Origin: JAUYIW01 sp043818555
GTDB lineage: Bacteria; Patescibacteriota; Patescibacteriia; UBA9934
NCBI GenBank assembly: GCA_043818555.1
Contig: JBDRFP010000016.1
Coordinates: forward strand, 1 to 43,438
Length of the DNA: 43,438 nt
Reading direction: 5' to 3'
Part shown: positions 23,500 through 32,115 of the stretch, piece by piece
Layout: every line of letters begins with the position of its first letter
Position numbering within the stretch: position 1 is the stretch's first letter
Translations under genes and position numbers: made by a program
Notes under the pieces: model-generated
What the model was told of the DNA's origin: nothing
What the model saw: the letters and a program-made list of their open reading frames with translations, nothing else
The model's database searches: none

Positions 23500-24405
23500 A
23501 TGCCCCACGTACGAGACATTCCAACTCTTACTGAGAAAAAATTGCTAAGTCTGGAGAGCAAGGCCAACGAAATCAGACGCGATGTTCTCAAGATGCTTGA
23601 AACTGCCGGGAGCGGACACTCAGCCGGGCCTTTGGGGTTGGCAGATATTTTTTCAGCACTCTATTTTCATGTTCTGGAGCACGATCCCAAGAAGCCAATG
23701 TGGAAAGACCGCGATCGCCTACTGCTCTCGTGCGGGCATGTTGTTCCTGTTCGCTACGCCGCAATGGCGCACGCCGGATACTTCCCAGTCTCAGAGCTCA
23801 AAACTCTGCGCAAGTTCGGGTCCAGGCTCCAGGGTCATCCTGAGTACAGACACATGAGCGCGCTCGAGAATACCTCAGGCCCGCTTGGCGACGGATCTCC
23901 CCAGTCTGCAGGCATGGCCTATGTTGGGAAACGCGAAGGACAACCTTGGCATGTGTATTGCGTAATGTCAGACGGCGAGCTCGAAGCTGGGATTACCTGG
24001 GAGGCCGCGATGTTTGCCGGAAAGCACTCGCTTCATAATCTCACCTGGATAATTGATCGCAACAACATTCAAATCGACGGCTTCACGGAAGACATCATGC
24101 CGCTCGAACCGCTACGAGATAAATTTGAAGCGTTTAACTTTGAAGTAGTTGATATTGACGGCCATAATATTCGAGAATTTGTTGACGCCTGCGAGTATTC
24201 AAAATCGATCTGGGAGCGGCCGGTAGTTATTATCGCTCACACTATTCCTGGCCGAGGAGTTGATTTTATGGAATGTGATTTTATGTGGCACGGAGCTCCT
24301 CCGGGGAAAGGTCCGGAAGACGATTATCCAAAGTCGGAACAGTTGAAAGAAGCGTTAAAAGACCTGAGAACACTTGGCGGAAAGATAACTTCCGAGGCCG
24401 AATAA
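23500..24405 (+). CDS. Transketolase, N-terminal (TPP-binding) subunit
   Basis: This 301-aa protein equals the first half of a normal transketolase. SGHSAGPLGLADI binds the cofactor pyrophosphate region, GHPEY and GPLGDGSPQSAGMA follow, and MSDGELEAGITWEAA is the TPP motif (Ser replaces the first Gly of GDGE). WIIDRNNIQIDG lies in the same domain. It needs the partner encoded 80 nt downstream. Split transketolases are common in CPR and archaea. Together with rpiB and rpe it supports a non-oxidative pentose phosphate route. Confidence 0.92.
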   Translation: MPHVRDIPTLTEKKLLSLESKANEIRRDVLKMLETAGSGHSAGPLGLADIFSALYFHVLEHDPKKPMWKDRDRLLLSCGHVVPVRYAAMAHAGYFPVSELKTLRKFGSRLQGHPEYRHMSALENTSGPLGDGSPQSAGMAYVGKREGQPWHVYCVMSDGELEAGITWEAAMFAGKHSLHNLTWIIDRNNIQIDGFTEDIMPLEPLRDKFEAFNFEVVDIDGHNIREFVDACEYSKSIWERPVVIIAHTIPGRGVDFMECDFMWHGAPPGKGPEDDYPKSEQLKEALKDLRTLGGKITSEAE

Positions 24406-24408
24406 CAA

Positions 24409-24477
24409 AAGTAGACAGTAAATGGTAGACAGTAGACATCAATTCGCAATCTACTATTTACCGCCTACTATCTACCC
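24409..24477. repeat. GTAGACAGTAGAC inverted repeat between transketolase subunits
   Basis: Left arm GTAGACAGTAAATGGTAGACAG, right arm CTATTTACCGCCTACTATCTACC. The two arms could fold into a long stem in the bicistronic mRNA and affect expression of the second subunit. Confidence 0.6.
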
Positions 24478-24485
24478 GCGTTTCT

Positions 24486-25478
24486 ATGACAGTACCCAAA
24501 ACAGCAAAACTAAATCCTGCTTGGCGAAAGAAAGAAGGCCTAAAGCAAATCCCAACCCGCAACGGATTTGGCGACGGCTTGGTTGAAGCTGGCAAGGCTG
24601 ATAAGAACATTTACGTGCTGTGTGCTGATTTAACAGAATCGACAAGGACGCTTGCGTTTAAAGAAGCGTTCCCTGAACGATTTGTTCAAATGGGAGTTAG
24701 CGAGCAGGCGCTGGCCGCGATTGGAGCAGGGATGGCGCTTGAAGGCAAAACTGTTTTCATTGCAAGCTACGCCTGTTTTTCTCCTGGCAGAAACTGGGAG
24801 CAGATTAGGACGTGTGGGTGTTTGCAAAATGTTAATTTAAAGATCGTTGGAGCTCATGCTGGAGTGTCGGTCGGCCCAGACGGCGCAACTCACCAGATGA
24901 CAGAAGACATTGCGCTTATGAGGGTTCTGCCAGAAATGAAGGTGCTGGTTCCGTGTGACTCCATTGAGGCCAAGAAGGCAACTATTGCTGCTGCTAAAAT
25001 GAAAGGACCGGTTTACGTTCGATTCGCTCGAGCTGCCGGGCCGGTTTACACAACCGAAAAAACTCCGTTCGAAGTTGGTAAGGCTCAAGTGTTCCGAAAC
25101 GGGAATGACGTGGCGATCATTGGCTGTGGGCCGCTTGTTTACGAAGCGTTGCTGGCCGCTGAAGAACTTTCAAAACTAGGAATAGAAGCACGCGTGATCA
25201 ACAATGCCAGTATTAAGCCAATGGATGAAAAAACAATTGTTGCGGCTGCGCGAGAATGTGGATGTATTGTCACAATCGAGGAAGCTCAGTCTGCCGGAGG
25301 CATGGGCGGAGCTGTTTGCGAGTTACTCGCTGAAGCCAGGCCAGTGCCGGTTGAGCGAATTGGAATGCAGGACAGGTTTGGCGAATCTGGAGAGCCGCGA
25401 GAGCTACTTGAGGCGTTTGGATTGACCGCGCCGGCGATTGTTAAAGCGGTGAAGAAGGTGATGAAGCGAAAGACCTAA
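24486..25478 (+). CDS. Transketolase, C-terminal (pyrimidine and lipoyl-like) subunit
   Basis: This 330-aa protein is the second half of transketolase. YVLCADLTESTRT, FVQMGVSEQALAAIGAGMA (with the Glu that activates TPP), HAGVSVGPDGATHQMTEDIALMR and PVYVRFARA are seen. The C-terminal domain has VEEAQSAGGMG in the form TIEEAQSAGGMGGAV. It shares the transcript with the N-terminal subunit. The ATG at 24486 follows a repeat and has no SD. Confidence 0.92.
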   Translation: MTVPKTAKLNPAWRKKEGLKQIPTRNGFGDGLVEAGKADKNIYVLCADLTESTRTLAFKEAFPERFVQMGVSEQALAAIGAGMALEGKTVFIASYACFSPGRNWEQIRTCGCLQNVNLKIVGAHAGVSVGPDGATHQMTEDIALMRVLPEMKVLVPCDSIEAKKATIAAAKMKGPVYVRFARAAGPVYTTEKTPFEVGKAQVFRNGNDVAIIGCGPLVYEALLAAEELSKLGIEARVINNASIKPMDEKTIVAAARECGCIVTIEEAQSAGGMGGAVCELLAEARPVPVERIGMQDRFGESGEPRELLEAFGLTAPAIVKAVKKVMKRKT

Positions 25479-25494
25479 GTAGTCAGTAGACATG

Positions 25495-25517
25495 AAACGC
25501 GGGTGACTGCGTTTTTT
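25495..25517 (+). terminator. Weak rho-independent terminator
   Basis: AAACGC (25495-25500) pairs with GCGTTT (25509-25514) around GGGTGACT and continues into TTT. Confidence 0.5.
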
Positions 25518-25577
25518 GAATTAAAAAAACCACGATTCAGGACCGCTTCAACGGATCAGGCTTCACTTTGTCTTTTG

Positions 25578-25586
25578 TGGTAGAAT
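25578..25586 (+). promoter_or_regulatory. Extended -10 promoter, near-leaderless start
   Basis: TGGTAGAAT ends 9 nt before the ATG at 25596, so the 5' leader is at most a few nucleotides. Confidence 0.55.
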
Positions 25587-25595
25587 GGCACTAAT

Positions 25596-26291
25596 ATGAA
25601 ACAGACAAGAATCAACAAATACATTGCCGATTCGGGGTATTGTTCACGGCGGAAAGCCGATGAGCTAATTAAAGATGGACAAGTCAAAATCAACAATTGT
25701 ACCGCTCAGCTGGGCGACACTGTTGGCCCTGATGATGTCGTAAGGGTTGGTCAACATATTATCGATGCTCGCGAGCACGACATATTCATCGCATTCAACA
25801 AGCCGGTTGGAGTTATTTCAACTTTTGATAAGGACGCTGACAATTCAATTCCAGACTATGTTGACGCCGGGGAGCGCATCTTTAATGTTGGCCGGCTCGA
25901 TGTTGCATCATCAGGACTAATTCTCCTTACCAACAACGGAGATATTGCTGAAAAAATCACTCATCCGAGCGGAAAGCACGAAAAAGAATATTTGGTCACG
26001 GTTGATAATAAGATGACTCGGAGCTTTATCGATGCAATGCGAGGCGGAGTCAAAATTGGCGATTACACAACCGAGCCCGCGCAGGTAAAAAAACTATCCG
26101 ACACCCGATTCAGCATAATCCTGACTGAAGGCAAGAACAGACAAATCCGCCGCATGTGCGAAACGCTTGGGTACGAAGTTAAACAGCTCAAACGAATCCG
26201 AATAATGAACATTAAGCTACGCGATCTTGGAGATGGGAATTGGAGATACCTGTCCAGCAAGGAGCGTCGTGAGCTAATCTCGTCTTTATGA
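25596..26291 (+). CDS. Pseudouridine synthase, RsuA/RluB family
   Basis: A 231-aa protein. An N-terminal S4 RNA-binding domain (RINKYIADSGYCSRRKADELIKDGQV) is followed by the catalytic domain with FNKPVGVIST, the GRLDVASSGLILLTNNG motif whose Asp is the catalytic residue, and EGKNRQIRRMCETLG. It makes pseudouridine in rRNA; whether in 16S (RsuA) or 23S (RluB/RluF) cannot be decided from sequence alone. Its stop overlaps the start of the methyltransferase gene by 4 nt. Confidence 0.92.
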   Translation: MKQTRINKYIADSGYCSRRKADELIKDGQVKINNCTAQLGDTVGPDDVVRVGQHIIDAREHDIFIAFNKPVGVISTFDKDADNSIPDYVDAGERIFNVGRLDVASSGLILLTNNGDIAEKITHPSGKHEKEYLVTVDNKMTRSFIDAMRGGVKIGDYTTEPAQVKKLSDTRFSIILTEGKNRQIRRMCETLGYEVKQLKRIRIMNIKLRDLGDGNWRYLSSKERRELISSL

Positions 26292-26827
26292 TGGACTTAA
26301 AGCTTATTCTGACACTAATCGCTCTTCCTTTTCTGATTAGCTTTGGGCTGGCAGGACTTTCAGCCGCTCCATGGGTTCCAACAAAGCCAAAGCAGACAAG
26401 ACGACTAATCGACAAGCTCGATCTGCGGGACGGGATGACTATCTACGACCTTGGCTGCGGTAGCGGTACGGTTCTATTTGCAATCGCGCGCCATAATCCG
26501 CACATCAAACTTGTCGGTTATGAAATCTCGCTCCTCCCCTACTTAATCGCCTGCGCACGCAAACTAGTAGGCGGTGCAAAGTATAAAAACGTGAGCATAA
26601 AATTTGCCAACCTGTTCAAACAAGACCTGTCCGATGGCGACCTGATATTCGTCTTCCTTCTCGACAAGTGCTACCCGCGATTGATCGACAAACTACGGCG
26701 CGAAATTAAGCCCAACGCAACTGTCGTGGTTGAAGCCTGGCCGCTTCCGGGCATTAGGCCAAGCAAGGTCGATCAGGATGATGGGCTCCTGAGCGTATTT
26801 TTCTACAAAGGCGAAAATTTCAGCTAA
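26288..26827 (+). CDS. SAM-dependent methyltransferase with N-terminal membrane segment
   Basis: This 179-aa protein starts with a hydrophobic helix (LILTLIALPFLISFGLAGL), followed by a class I methyltransferase fold. IYDLGCGSGTVLFAIA is motif I, LVGYEIS motif II, and IFVFLLDKCYP the post-motif region. The small membrane-anchored form resembles the FAM173/ATPSC-type lysine methyltransferases, but the substrate is not evident. It is translationally coupled to the pseudouridine synthase (ATGA overlap at 26288-26291). Confidence 0.8.
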   Translation: MMDLKLILTLIALPFLISFGLAGLSAAPWVPTKPKQTRRLIDKLDLRDGMTIYDLGCGSGTVLFAIARHNPHIKLVGYEISLLPYLIACARKLVGGAKYKNVSIKFANLFKQDLSDGDLIFVFLLDKCYPRLIDKLRREIKPNATVVVEAWPLPGIRPSKVDQDDGLLSVFFYKGENFS

Positions 26828-26830
26828 AAA

Positions 26831-26839
26831 TGCTATAAT
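26831..26839 (+). promoter_or_regulatory. Extended -10 promoter of first PfkB gene
   Basis: TGCTATAAT, about 36 nt before the ATG at 26876. No -35 box is clear. Confidence 0.6.
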
Positions 26840-26875
26840 GGCTCTAACTTCAAGATTCTAACTTCTCCAGCATTT

Positions 26876-27850
26876 ATGTACGACATCCTCACCATCGGCG
26901 ACATTAAACTCGACACGTTTATTTTGATTCCGGACGCGAGTGTAAACTGTGAGCTCAAAATGCCGTCATGCCAGCTTTGCATTGATTACGGGACAAAAAT
27001 TCCGGTTGACGATATTGACACTCAAATCGCCGGCAGCGCGCCGAATGTGGCGATTGGGATTGCAAAAATGAGAAAGATGTCAGCCGTGTACAGTATAATG
27101 GGCAAGGATATTCTCTACTCAATTGCAGTTGAGCATCTGAAAAATGCAAAAGTGGAAACCCGCTACATTAAAACCAACAAACACGAGGATTCAAGTTTTG
27201 CCGCAGTATTAAACTTTCGAGGAGAATCTACCCAGCTTGTGTCGCATGGCGAAGGGCACTACAGGCTGCCAAAGCAAATGCCCAGCACTGAATGGATTCA
27301 TATTTCCGAACTTGGAGAGGGATATGTCAGCCTTTACAAAGATCTAATTAGGCTCAAGACGCAACGCGATGTTAACATTAGTTTTAACCCGGGCGCAATT
27401 CAGATAGAGGAGAGGAAAAAGGAATTATTTGATTTAATCAAGCACAGCGCAGTGCTGATCCTGAACAAAGACGAGGCAAAAGACCTGCTACAACTCAAAG
27501 GCGAGCCGCAGCCGCACTTTATTATGGCAAAGCTCATGGGGCTAGGCGCCAAGTATGTGGTGGTTACTGACGGAAGAGCGGGCGCGTATGCATTTGACGG
27601 CGACCAGCTCGACTTTGCGCCGATGTTCCCCGGAGAGCGAGTTGAGGCCACGGGCGCGGGCGACGCGTTTGCCACCGGCTTCTTGGGCGCGCTTATGCAT
27701 GGCAAGCGACACAATTGCGCGCTTCAATGGGGCGCGGTAAATGCAGCGTCGGTGGTAAATGAAATCGGACCAACGCGAGGACTGCTGACTCATACGGAAA
27801 TTAAGCGCCGACTAAAAGCTCGACCGTCCTACAAGACTGAGGAGCTTTAA
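26876..27850 (+). CDS. PfkB-family sugar kinase
   Basis: This 324-aa ribokinase-fold kinase has an N-terminal IGDIKLDTF, followed by IAGSAPNVAIGIAKM (sugar-binding). LILNKDEAKDLL and VVVTDGRAGAYAF lie in the ATP domain. The hallmark ATGAGDAFATGFLGAL includes the catalytic Asp in GAGD. The insertion with CQLCIDYGTKIPVDDID near residues 32-48 is shared with a related insertion in the second PfkB at 28802. The phosphorylated sugar is unknown. The neighbouring DUF2090 aldolase-like gene suggests that the product may be cleaved next. Confidence 0.88.
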   Translation: MYDILTIGDIKLDTFILIPDASVNCELKMPSCQLCIDYGTKIPVDDIDTQIAGSAPNVAIGIAKMRKMSAVYSIMGKDILYSIAVEHLKNAKVETRYIKTNKHEDSSFAAVLNFRGESTQLVSHGEGHYRLPKQMPSTEWIHISELGEGYVSLYKDLIRLKTQRDVNISFNPGAIQIEERKKELFDLIKHSAVLILNKDEAKDLLQLKGEPQPHFIMAKLMGLGAKYVVVTDGRAGAYAFDGDQLDFAPMFPGERVEATGAGDAFATGFLGALMHGKRHNCALQWGAVNAASVVNEIGPTRGLLTHTEIKRRLKARPSYKTEEL

Positions 27851-27855
27851 TCAAA

Positions 27856-27946
27856 TTACCAATTCACAAGCGCCCAATGATCAATGAATACACTGTGAAC
27901 AATGACCAATTGGAAATTGTAAGCTGGCAATTCATTGGAAGTTGGA
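27856..27946. repeat. CCAATTCACAAGCGCCCAATGA repeat
   Basis: ACCAATTCACAAGCGCCCAATG and AATGACCAATTGGAAATTG, with TTCATTGGAAGTTGG on the far side, form an imperfect palindrome. The same family is at 21012-21118. No gene is seen in it. Confidence 0.55.
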
Positions 27947-27959
27947 CATTACCGCCACT

Positions 27960-28775
27960 ATGCTATTCATCCTGCCTTTTGATCACAGATCGTCGTTTTG
28001 CAAGCTGCTTGGTTTTGAGTATCCGGTTAATAAAAAGCAGGCCAAGGTTGTCGCTCGCATGAAGAATATTGTTTTTGACGCTTTTCTCGAGGCGCGCAAA
28101 CAAGTCGATCGACCGGACGAGCATGCAATACTAGTCGATGAGGAATTTGGATCTGCAATTTTAAAAAAGGCTCGTCGACAAAAAATTCGATTTGCGCAAA
28201 CTGTTGAAAAGAGTGGCCAGAAAGTTTTTGATTTTGATTACGGCGCCGACTTTGGCAAGCGCTTGCTAAAATTCAAGCCTGAGTTCGCAAAGGCGCTTGT
28301 CCGCTACAATCCAAATCAGCATGCCGTAAACAAAACTCAAAATGCAAAACTAAAAAAGCTCTCGCGGTTTTGCAGACAAAATCACATAAAATTAATGCTC
28401 GAGGTACTGGTCGAGGGCAAGGGCGACAGAAGCGCGCTGGTTACGCGATCGATAAAACAGATTCAGAAAGCTGGAGTCGATCCTGCGATTTGGAAAATTG
28501 AAGGGCTTGAAAAAGTCAGTGACTGGCGAGCGGTACGACGCGAAACTGACGATCCTGCAATCGTGCTTGGCCGAGGCGAGTCAAGGCACGAAGTCGAAAA
28601 ATGGATTAAAACCGCTGCAAAAAGCGGCGACGCAACCGGATTTGCAATCGGTAGAACAATCTTTGCCAAGCCAATTGCAGATTACGCAGCGCACAAGATA
28701 GACCGCGAAACAGCAGTTGAGAAAATTTCCAATAACTACTTACATTTTATCAATCTGTGGGAGCGATTGGTATAA
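27960..28775 (+). CDS. DUF2090-family class I aldolase-like protein
   Basis: This 271-aa predicted TIM barrel starts MLFILPFDHRSSF, the signature opening of DUF2090 (found fused to the IolC kinase and related to LacD/FbaB-type aldolases). ILVDEEFG and MLEVLVEG lie on barrel strands. Lys179 in AIWKIEGLE is in the place of the Schiff-base Lys in class I aldolases. The end has GFAIGRTIF. It sits between two PfkB kinases, as in the IolC fusion, so it probably cleaves or forms a phosphorylated sugar acid or ketose. The stop codon overlaps the promoter of the next gene. Confidence 0.8.
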   Translation: MLFILPFDHRSSFCKLLGFEYPVNKKQAKVVARMKNIVFDAFLEARKQVDRPDEHAILVDEEFGSAILKKARRQKIRFAQTVEKSGQKVFDFDYGADFGKRLLKFKPEFAKALVRYNPNQHAVNKTQNAKLKKLSRFCRQNHIKLMLEVLVEGKGDRSALVTRSIKQIQKAGVDPAIWKIEGLEKVSDWRAVRRETDDPAIVLGRGESRHEVEKWIKTAAKSGDATGFAIGRTIFAKPIADYAAHKIDRETAVEKISNNYLHFINLWERLV

Positions 28776-28803
28776 TAGGTCCTATAGGACCAATATGACC
28801 TAT
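28768..28803 (+). promoter_or_regulatory. Extended -10 promoter with operator-like palindrome
   Basis: TGGTATAAT (-10 at 28771-28776) overlaps the stop codon of the upstream gene. Right at the predicted start site is the perfect 14-bp palindrome GGTCCTATAGGACC (28778-28791). ATAGGTC (28775-28781) can also pair with GACCTAT (28797-28803), which contains the start codon. It could be a repressor site or an mRNA switch. Confidence 0.5.
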
Positions 28804-29779
28804 GGCGTATGATATTATAACTGTCGGAAGTGCCACGCGCGACGTGTTTTTTGTGTCCAAGCAATTTAAAATCATCGAGTCAAAACAATTTGAAACCGGG
28901 AAGGCGGGATGTATTGCGCTTGGCAGTAAAATCAATGTTGACGAAATGGTTCTTTCAACTGGCGGAGGCGGAACGAACTCAGCTGCAACTTTTGCTAGCC
29001 TAGGATTCAACACGGCAACCATTACTCGCATAGGCATTGATGACCCCGGCAAGGCAGTACTTGCTGACCTAAAACGATTTGGCGTTAAAACATCGCTCGT
29101 GAACGAGGTGAAGAAAGGACAAACGGGTTACAGCGCCCTTTTAACTACCACAACTGGTGAGCGTTCAATTCTAACGCATAGAGGAGTGTCTGCTGAATTT
29201 GGGCCAAAGGACATACCGTGGTCAAATCTAAAATCAAAATGGATTTACATGACTTCCCTTGCTGGCAATTTGTCGCTTGCGCTTGGGATTGCAAAAACCG
29301 CAAAACAGAATGGAGCGCGTGTTGCATTTAATCCAGGATCGCTTGAAATCAAGCAAGGTATTAGAAAGCTTGAACCAATAATGAAGTATTTAACCGTGCT
29401 GAATCTGAACCTGGAAGAGGCTCAAGCACTGGCAAGGTCAAAGAGTCGCGACATTGGTAAAATCGCAAAGACAATAGCCAAGCCGGGACTAACGCTAATT
29501 ATCACAGATGGATCGAACGGATCTTACGCTTACTTAGACGGCACTCTCTGGTTTGCCCGCCCGCGAAACATTAAGGCGCTGTCGCGCACAGGCGCTGGCG
29601 ACGCGTTCGGTTCCGGCCTTATCGCTGCGCTTGCAAAAGGTATGGGAATCGACGAGGCGCTACAAATCGGCACGCTAAACGCAGAATCGGTGATTCAATC
29701 TCATGGGGCAAAAAATGGAATCTTATCCTCCTGGCCAAAACCGGCGCTTATGAAAAAGATCAAAGTGAGAACGGTCTAG
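28802..29779 (+). CDS. PfkB-family sugar kinase, second copy
   Basis: This 325-aa ribokinase-fold enzyme has ITVGSATRDVFF at the N-terminus, LSTGGGGTNSAATFASLG (sugar binding), LNLNLEEAQALA, LIITDGSNGSYAY, and the catalytic SRTGAGDAFGSGLIAALA. It is a paralogue of the kinase at 26876; both carry an insertion after residue 30 (GKAGCIALGSKINVDE here). The gene is separated from the aldolase-like gene by its own regulated-looking promoter. Confidence 0.88.
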   Translation: MAYDIITVGSATRDVFFVSKQFKIIESKQFETGKAGCIALGSKINVDEMVLSTGGGGTNSAATFASLGFNTATITRIGIDDPGKAVLADLKRFGVKTSLVNEVKKGQTGYSALLTTTTGERSILTHRGVSAEFGPKDIPWSNLKSKWIYMTSLAGNLSLALGIAKTAKQNGARVAFNPGSLEIKQGIRKLEPIMKYLTVLNLNLEEAQALARSKSRDIGKIAKTIAKPGLTLIITDGSNGSYAYLDGTLWFARPRNIKALSRTGAGDAFGSGLIAALAKGMGIDEALQIGTLNAESVIQSHGAKNGILSSWPKPALMKKIKVRTV

Positions 29780-29836
29780 TGAATGCGGTAAGTGATCGAA
29801 TAATAGACTACGCTGACCTACAATCAACATTCGCCT

Positions 29837-29871
29837 TCCGAACAATAAACCTTGTTTTCGATAATAAACCC
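29837..29871. repeat. ACAATAAACC repeat pair
   Basis: GAACAATAAACCTTG and GATAATAAACCC are two degenerate units of the ACAATAAACCTCG family, directly in front of a -10 box. Confidence 0.5.
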
Positions 29872-29877
29872 TATAAT
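29872..29877 (+). promoter_or_regulatory. -10 box for small membrane-protein operon
   Basis: A perfect TATAAT, 19 nt before the ATG at 29897. No TG extension and no clear -35. Confidence 0.45.
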
Positions 29878-29896
29878 AAAATCTAATCTCAAAATT

Positions 29897-30253
29897 ATGA
29901 CTACACCAATATGTCCAAAATGCGGTAATGTCTGCGAGGAATGCAAAGAGCTCGGAGAATGCACAGCTTGCAAATGCTGCCAGGCCGGAGACACAGTTCA
30001 GCCAATCCCAACAAGCGGTCATGCTCATGCGTTTAACCTTACTCTACTCATAAGCGGGCTTGCGCTTTTTGTAGCAATCGGCGGGATTTTCACTTTAAAC
30101 ATTATCAATGGCACAGCCCCTTCCGCAACTGTTCAAACGCAAAATACACTTGAAAAAACAACAGATCCTGCGCAGGAAATCACAACATCTGTTACAGTCT
30201 CCGACCAGACAAATGGCGGTGTGAATTTTGCAGTAACGATTTCCGAGGAATAG
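29897..30253 (+). CDS. Small Cys-rich, single-pass membrane protein
   Basis: This 118-aa protein has PICPKCGNVCEECKELGECTACKCC at its N-terminus, with nine Cys residues that could bind metal or form two zinc-ribbon-like knuckles. A membrane helix (about 46-68) and a Thr-rich tail follow. I chose the ATG at 29897, the first after the promoter. No family recognised. It ends 1 nt before the dehydrogenase gene, so the two are cotranscribed. Confidence 0.6.
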   Translation: MTTPICPKCGNVCEECKELGECTACKCCQAGDTVQPIPTSGHAHAFNLTLLISGLALFVAIGGIFTLNIINGTAPSATVQTQNTLEKTTDPAQEITTSVTVSDQTNGGVNFAVTISEE

Positions 30254-30254
30254 T

Positions 30255-31244
30255 ATGACCCGAATCTTTGTCACGCGAGACATTCCTGACGAAGGCCTTG
30301 ATATGCTAAAAAAGCGCGCTAGCATTAGGGTTGATACTTATGGCAAAGACAAAAAAATTCCGCGTCGCGATTTGCTAAAAGGCGTTCAGGGCGCGGATAT
30401 TATTTTGTCGATTTTGACAGATAAAATCGATAGCCAAGTGATGGATGCCGCAGGGCCTCAGCTTAAGATGATCGCCAACTATGCCGTTGGGTTTGACAAC
30501 ATCGACCTTGCCGCGGCTAAGGATCGTGGAATCATAGTTGCCAATGCTCCCGGACCGGAAATTTCCGAATCAGTCGCCGAGCATGTGGTAGCTTTAATGT
30601 TTGGCCTTGCGCACAGAATAGTCGAGACCGATAAATTTACTCGCGCAGGAAAATACAAAGGATGGGGCCCAAAGCTACTGCTTGGCACCGACATTAGCGG
30701 AAAGACGCTTGGAATAATTGGCACGGGTAGCATTGGGATGGCGCTTGCTCGAAGGATGTCCAGCGGCTTTGGACTCAAAATAATCTACAACGACATCAAG
30801 CGCAACCGCGAGATCGAAAAAAAGTACAAAGCTAAGTACCGATCGAAAACGCAATTGTTGCATGAAGCTGATTTTGTTAGCTTGCATGTACCTTTGTTAA
30901 AATCAACAAAGCACCTGATAGGGTCGAAGGAGATAAAGTTGATGAAAAAGACAGCATTCTTGATTAACACATCACGAGGGCCTATAGTTGATGAACTGGC
31001 GCTCGTGAAAGCGCTTACGAAGGGCGAAATCGCTGGCGCAGGAATCGACGTATACGAATGTGAGCCTCTAATAGACTGCAACCCGCGAGACACTTACGAC
31101 CTTCGCAAGCTTGATAATGTGATCTTGACGCCGCACACAGCGTCTGCCACTGTTGAAACTCGACAGGCCTTAAGTCGCACAGTGGCGCGTAATATTCTGG
31201 CCTACCTTGACGGAAAAAATATTTCGAATAAAATAGACGCGTAA
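30255..31244 (+). CDS. D-isomer-specific 2-hydroxyacid dehydrogenase
   Basis: This 329-aa NAD(P)-dependent enzyme resembles glyoxylate/hydroxypyruvate reductases. MIANYAVGFDNIDL precedes the nucleotide domain with LGIIGTGSIGMALARR (GxGxxG). FLINTSRGPIVDE holds the substrate region. The active-site set is complete: the Arg of the SRGP strand, Glu in YECEPL, and His in VILTPHTASAT. It probably uses a 2-keto or hydroxyacid linked to the sugar-kinase/aldolase block upstream, but this is inference from context. Confidence 0.88.
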   Translation: MTRIFVTRDIPDEGLDMLKKRASIRVDTYGKDKKIPRRDLLKGVQGADIILSILTDKIDSQVMDAAGPQLKMIANYAVGFDNIDLAAAKDRGIIVANAPGPEISESVAEHVVALMFGLAHRIVETDKFTRAGKYKGWGPKLLLGTDISGKTLGIIGTGSIGMALARRMSSGFGLKIIYNDIKRNREIEKKYKAKYRSKTQLLHEADFVSLHVPLLKSTKHLIGSKEIKLMKKTAFLINTSRGPIVDELALVKALTKGEIAGAGIDVYECEPLIDCNPRDTYDLRKLDNVILTPHTASATVETRQALSRTVARNILAYLDGKNISNKIDA

Positions 31245-31257
31245 GCAGTTAGTAGTG

Positions 31258-31317
31258 AGAACAATAAACCTAGGCAAACTGGAAATAAACCCTATTTGTC
31301 GACAATAAACCTCATAA
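31258..31317. repeat. Triple AATAAACC repeat cluster
   Basis: AACAATAAACCTAGG, GAAATAAACCCTATT and GACAATAAACCTCATA occur in a row before the gene at 31327. Together with 21744, 22452 and 29840 this makes at least seven units, one of them inside the rpe coding end. Confidence 0.6.
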
Positions 31318-31326
31318 TTAAAGCAT

Positions 31327-32103
31327 ATGCAACTAGACCCAAACATGGAGGACAATACGCCGGAGGGGAAAAAAGAGGTGAGAATTGGAGGGAAGCCACT
31401 GCCAAAGGGGCTGCCTAATATTTTAACCGGAGTCGTGGCGATTATAGTCGTGCTTCTATTATTTGCAATCCTCAAGCCCGCGCCGATCAGCGAGAATGGC
31501 AATGGCGAAATGGATGACGAAGAGCATGTTCTCGAGTCTGAAACTTCAAACTTCATCTACACCGCCCTTGCCGACTGGGGACTTGCAGAGCGCGCCACAG
31601 CAGGCATCCAAACCCTTACGAGCGGACAGGTGATTGAAGAAGGCATAGTACAGGATCCGGCCGATGAAAACATAGTTTACTTTGCAGCAAGCGCTTACGA
31701 TTCGTTCAACAACCAGAATCTAGTGAGCATTTACAGCTACCGAAACGACAATCACAACTTCGAGCGGATATTCCGCACAACATATGCCCTTGGAGGGTGT
31801 TCCTATCTTACGCAAAATGCCGTGCCAAGTTTTCATGTGGTCGGCTATGAAGAGAGAAAGCTGATACTTCTTGTTAAGGATATTGGCGGCACATTTGGTG
31901 AATGCGAAAACTTGCTTACATACGGATTTGACAACCCAGATACTTCGAACTTTGTCACGCTGAGCTTGGACGACACATACGGTGGCTTTGGTGAGTTCTC
32001 GCCAGGCGAAGCGCTGATGAGTGAAGCCGAGGCTACAAAAGCGGATTGTGAAGGACCGGTCGCGGAAGATGATAACAATGACAGTGACGATGGCGTAGAA
32101 TAG
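31327..32103 (+). CDS. Membrane-anchored protein of unknown function
   Basis: This 258-aa protein has a short cytoplasmic N-terminus, a membrane helix (ILTGVVAIIVVLLLFAIL, about 31-49) and an extracytoplasmic domain. The domain has ENIVYFAASAYDSFNNQNLVSIYSY and a few Cys (GGCSYL, GECENLL) that could form a disulfide. The acidic tail (EDDNNDSDDGVE) is typical of surface proteins here. No domain name can be supported. It is followed by a very strong hairpin terminator. Confidence 0.6.
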   Translation: MQLDPNMEDNTPEGKKEVRIGGKPLPKGLPNILTGVVAIIVVLLLFAILKPAPISENGNGEMDDEEHVLESETSNFIYTALADWGLAERATAGIQTLTSGQVIEEGIVQDPADENIVYFAASAYDSFNNQNLVSIYSYRNDNHNFERIFRTTYALGGCSYLTQNAVPSFHVVGYEERKLILLVKDIGGTFGECENLLTYGFDNPDTSNFVTLSLDDTYGGFGEFSPGEALMSEAEATKADCEGPVAEDDNNDSDDGVE

Positions 32104-32115
32104 ATCGACGAGTTA

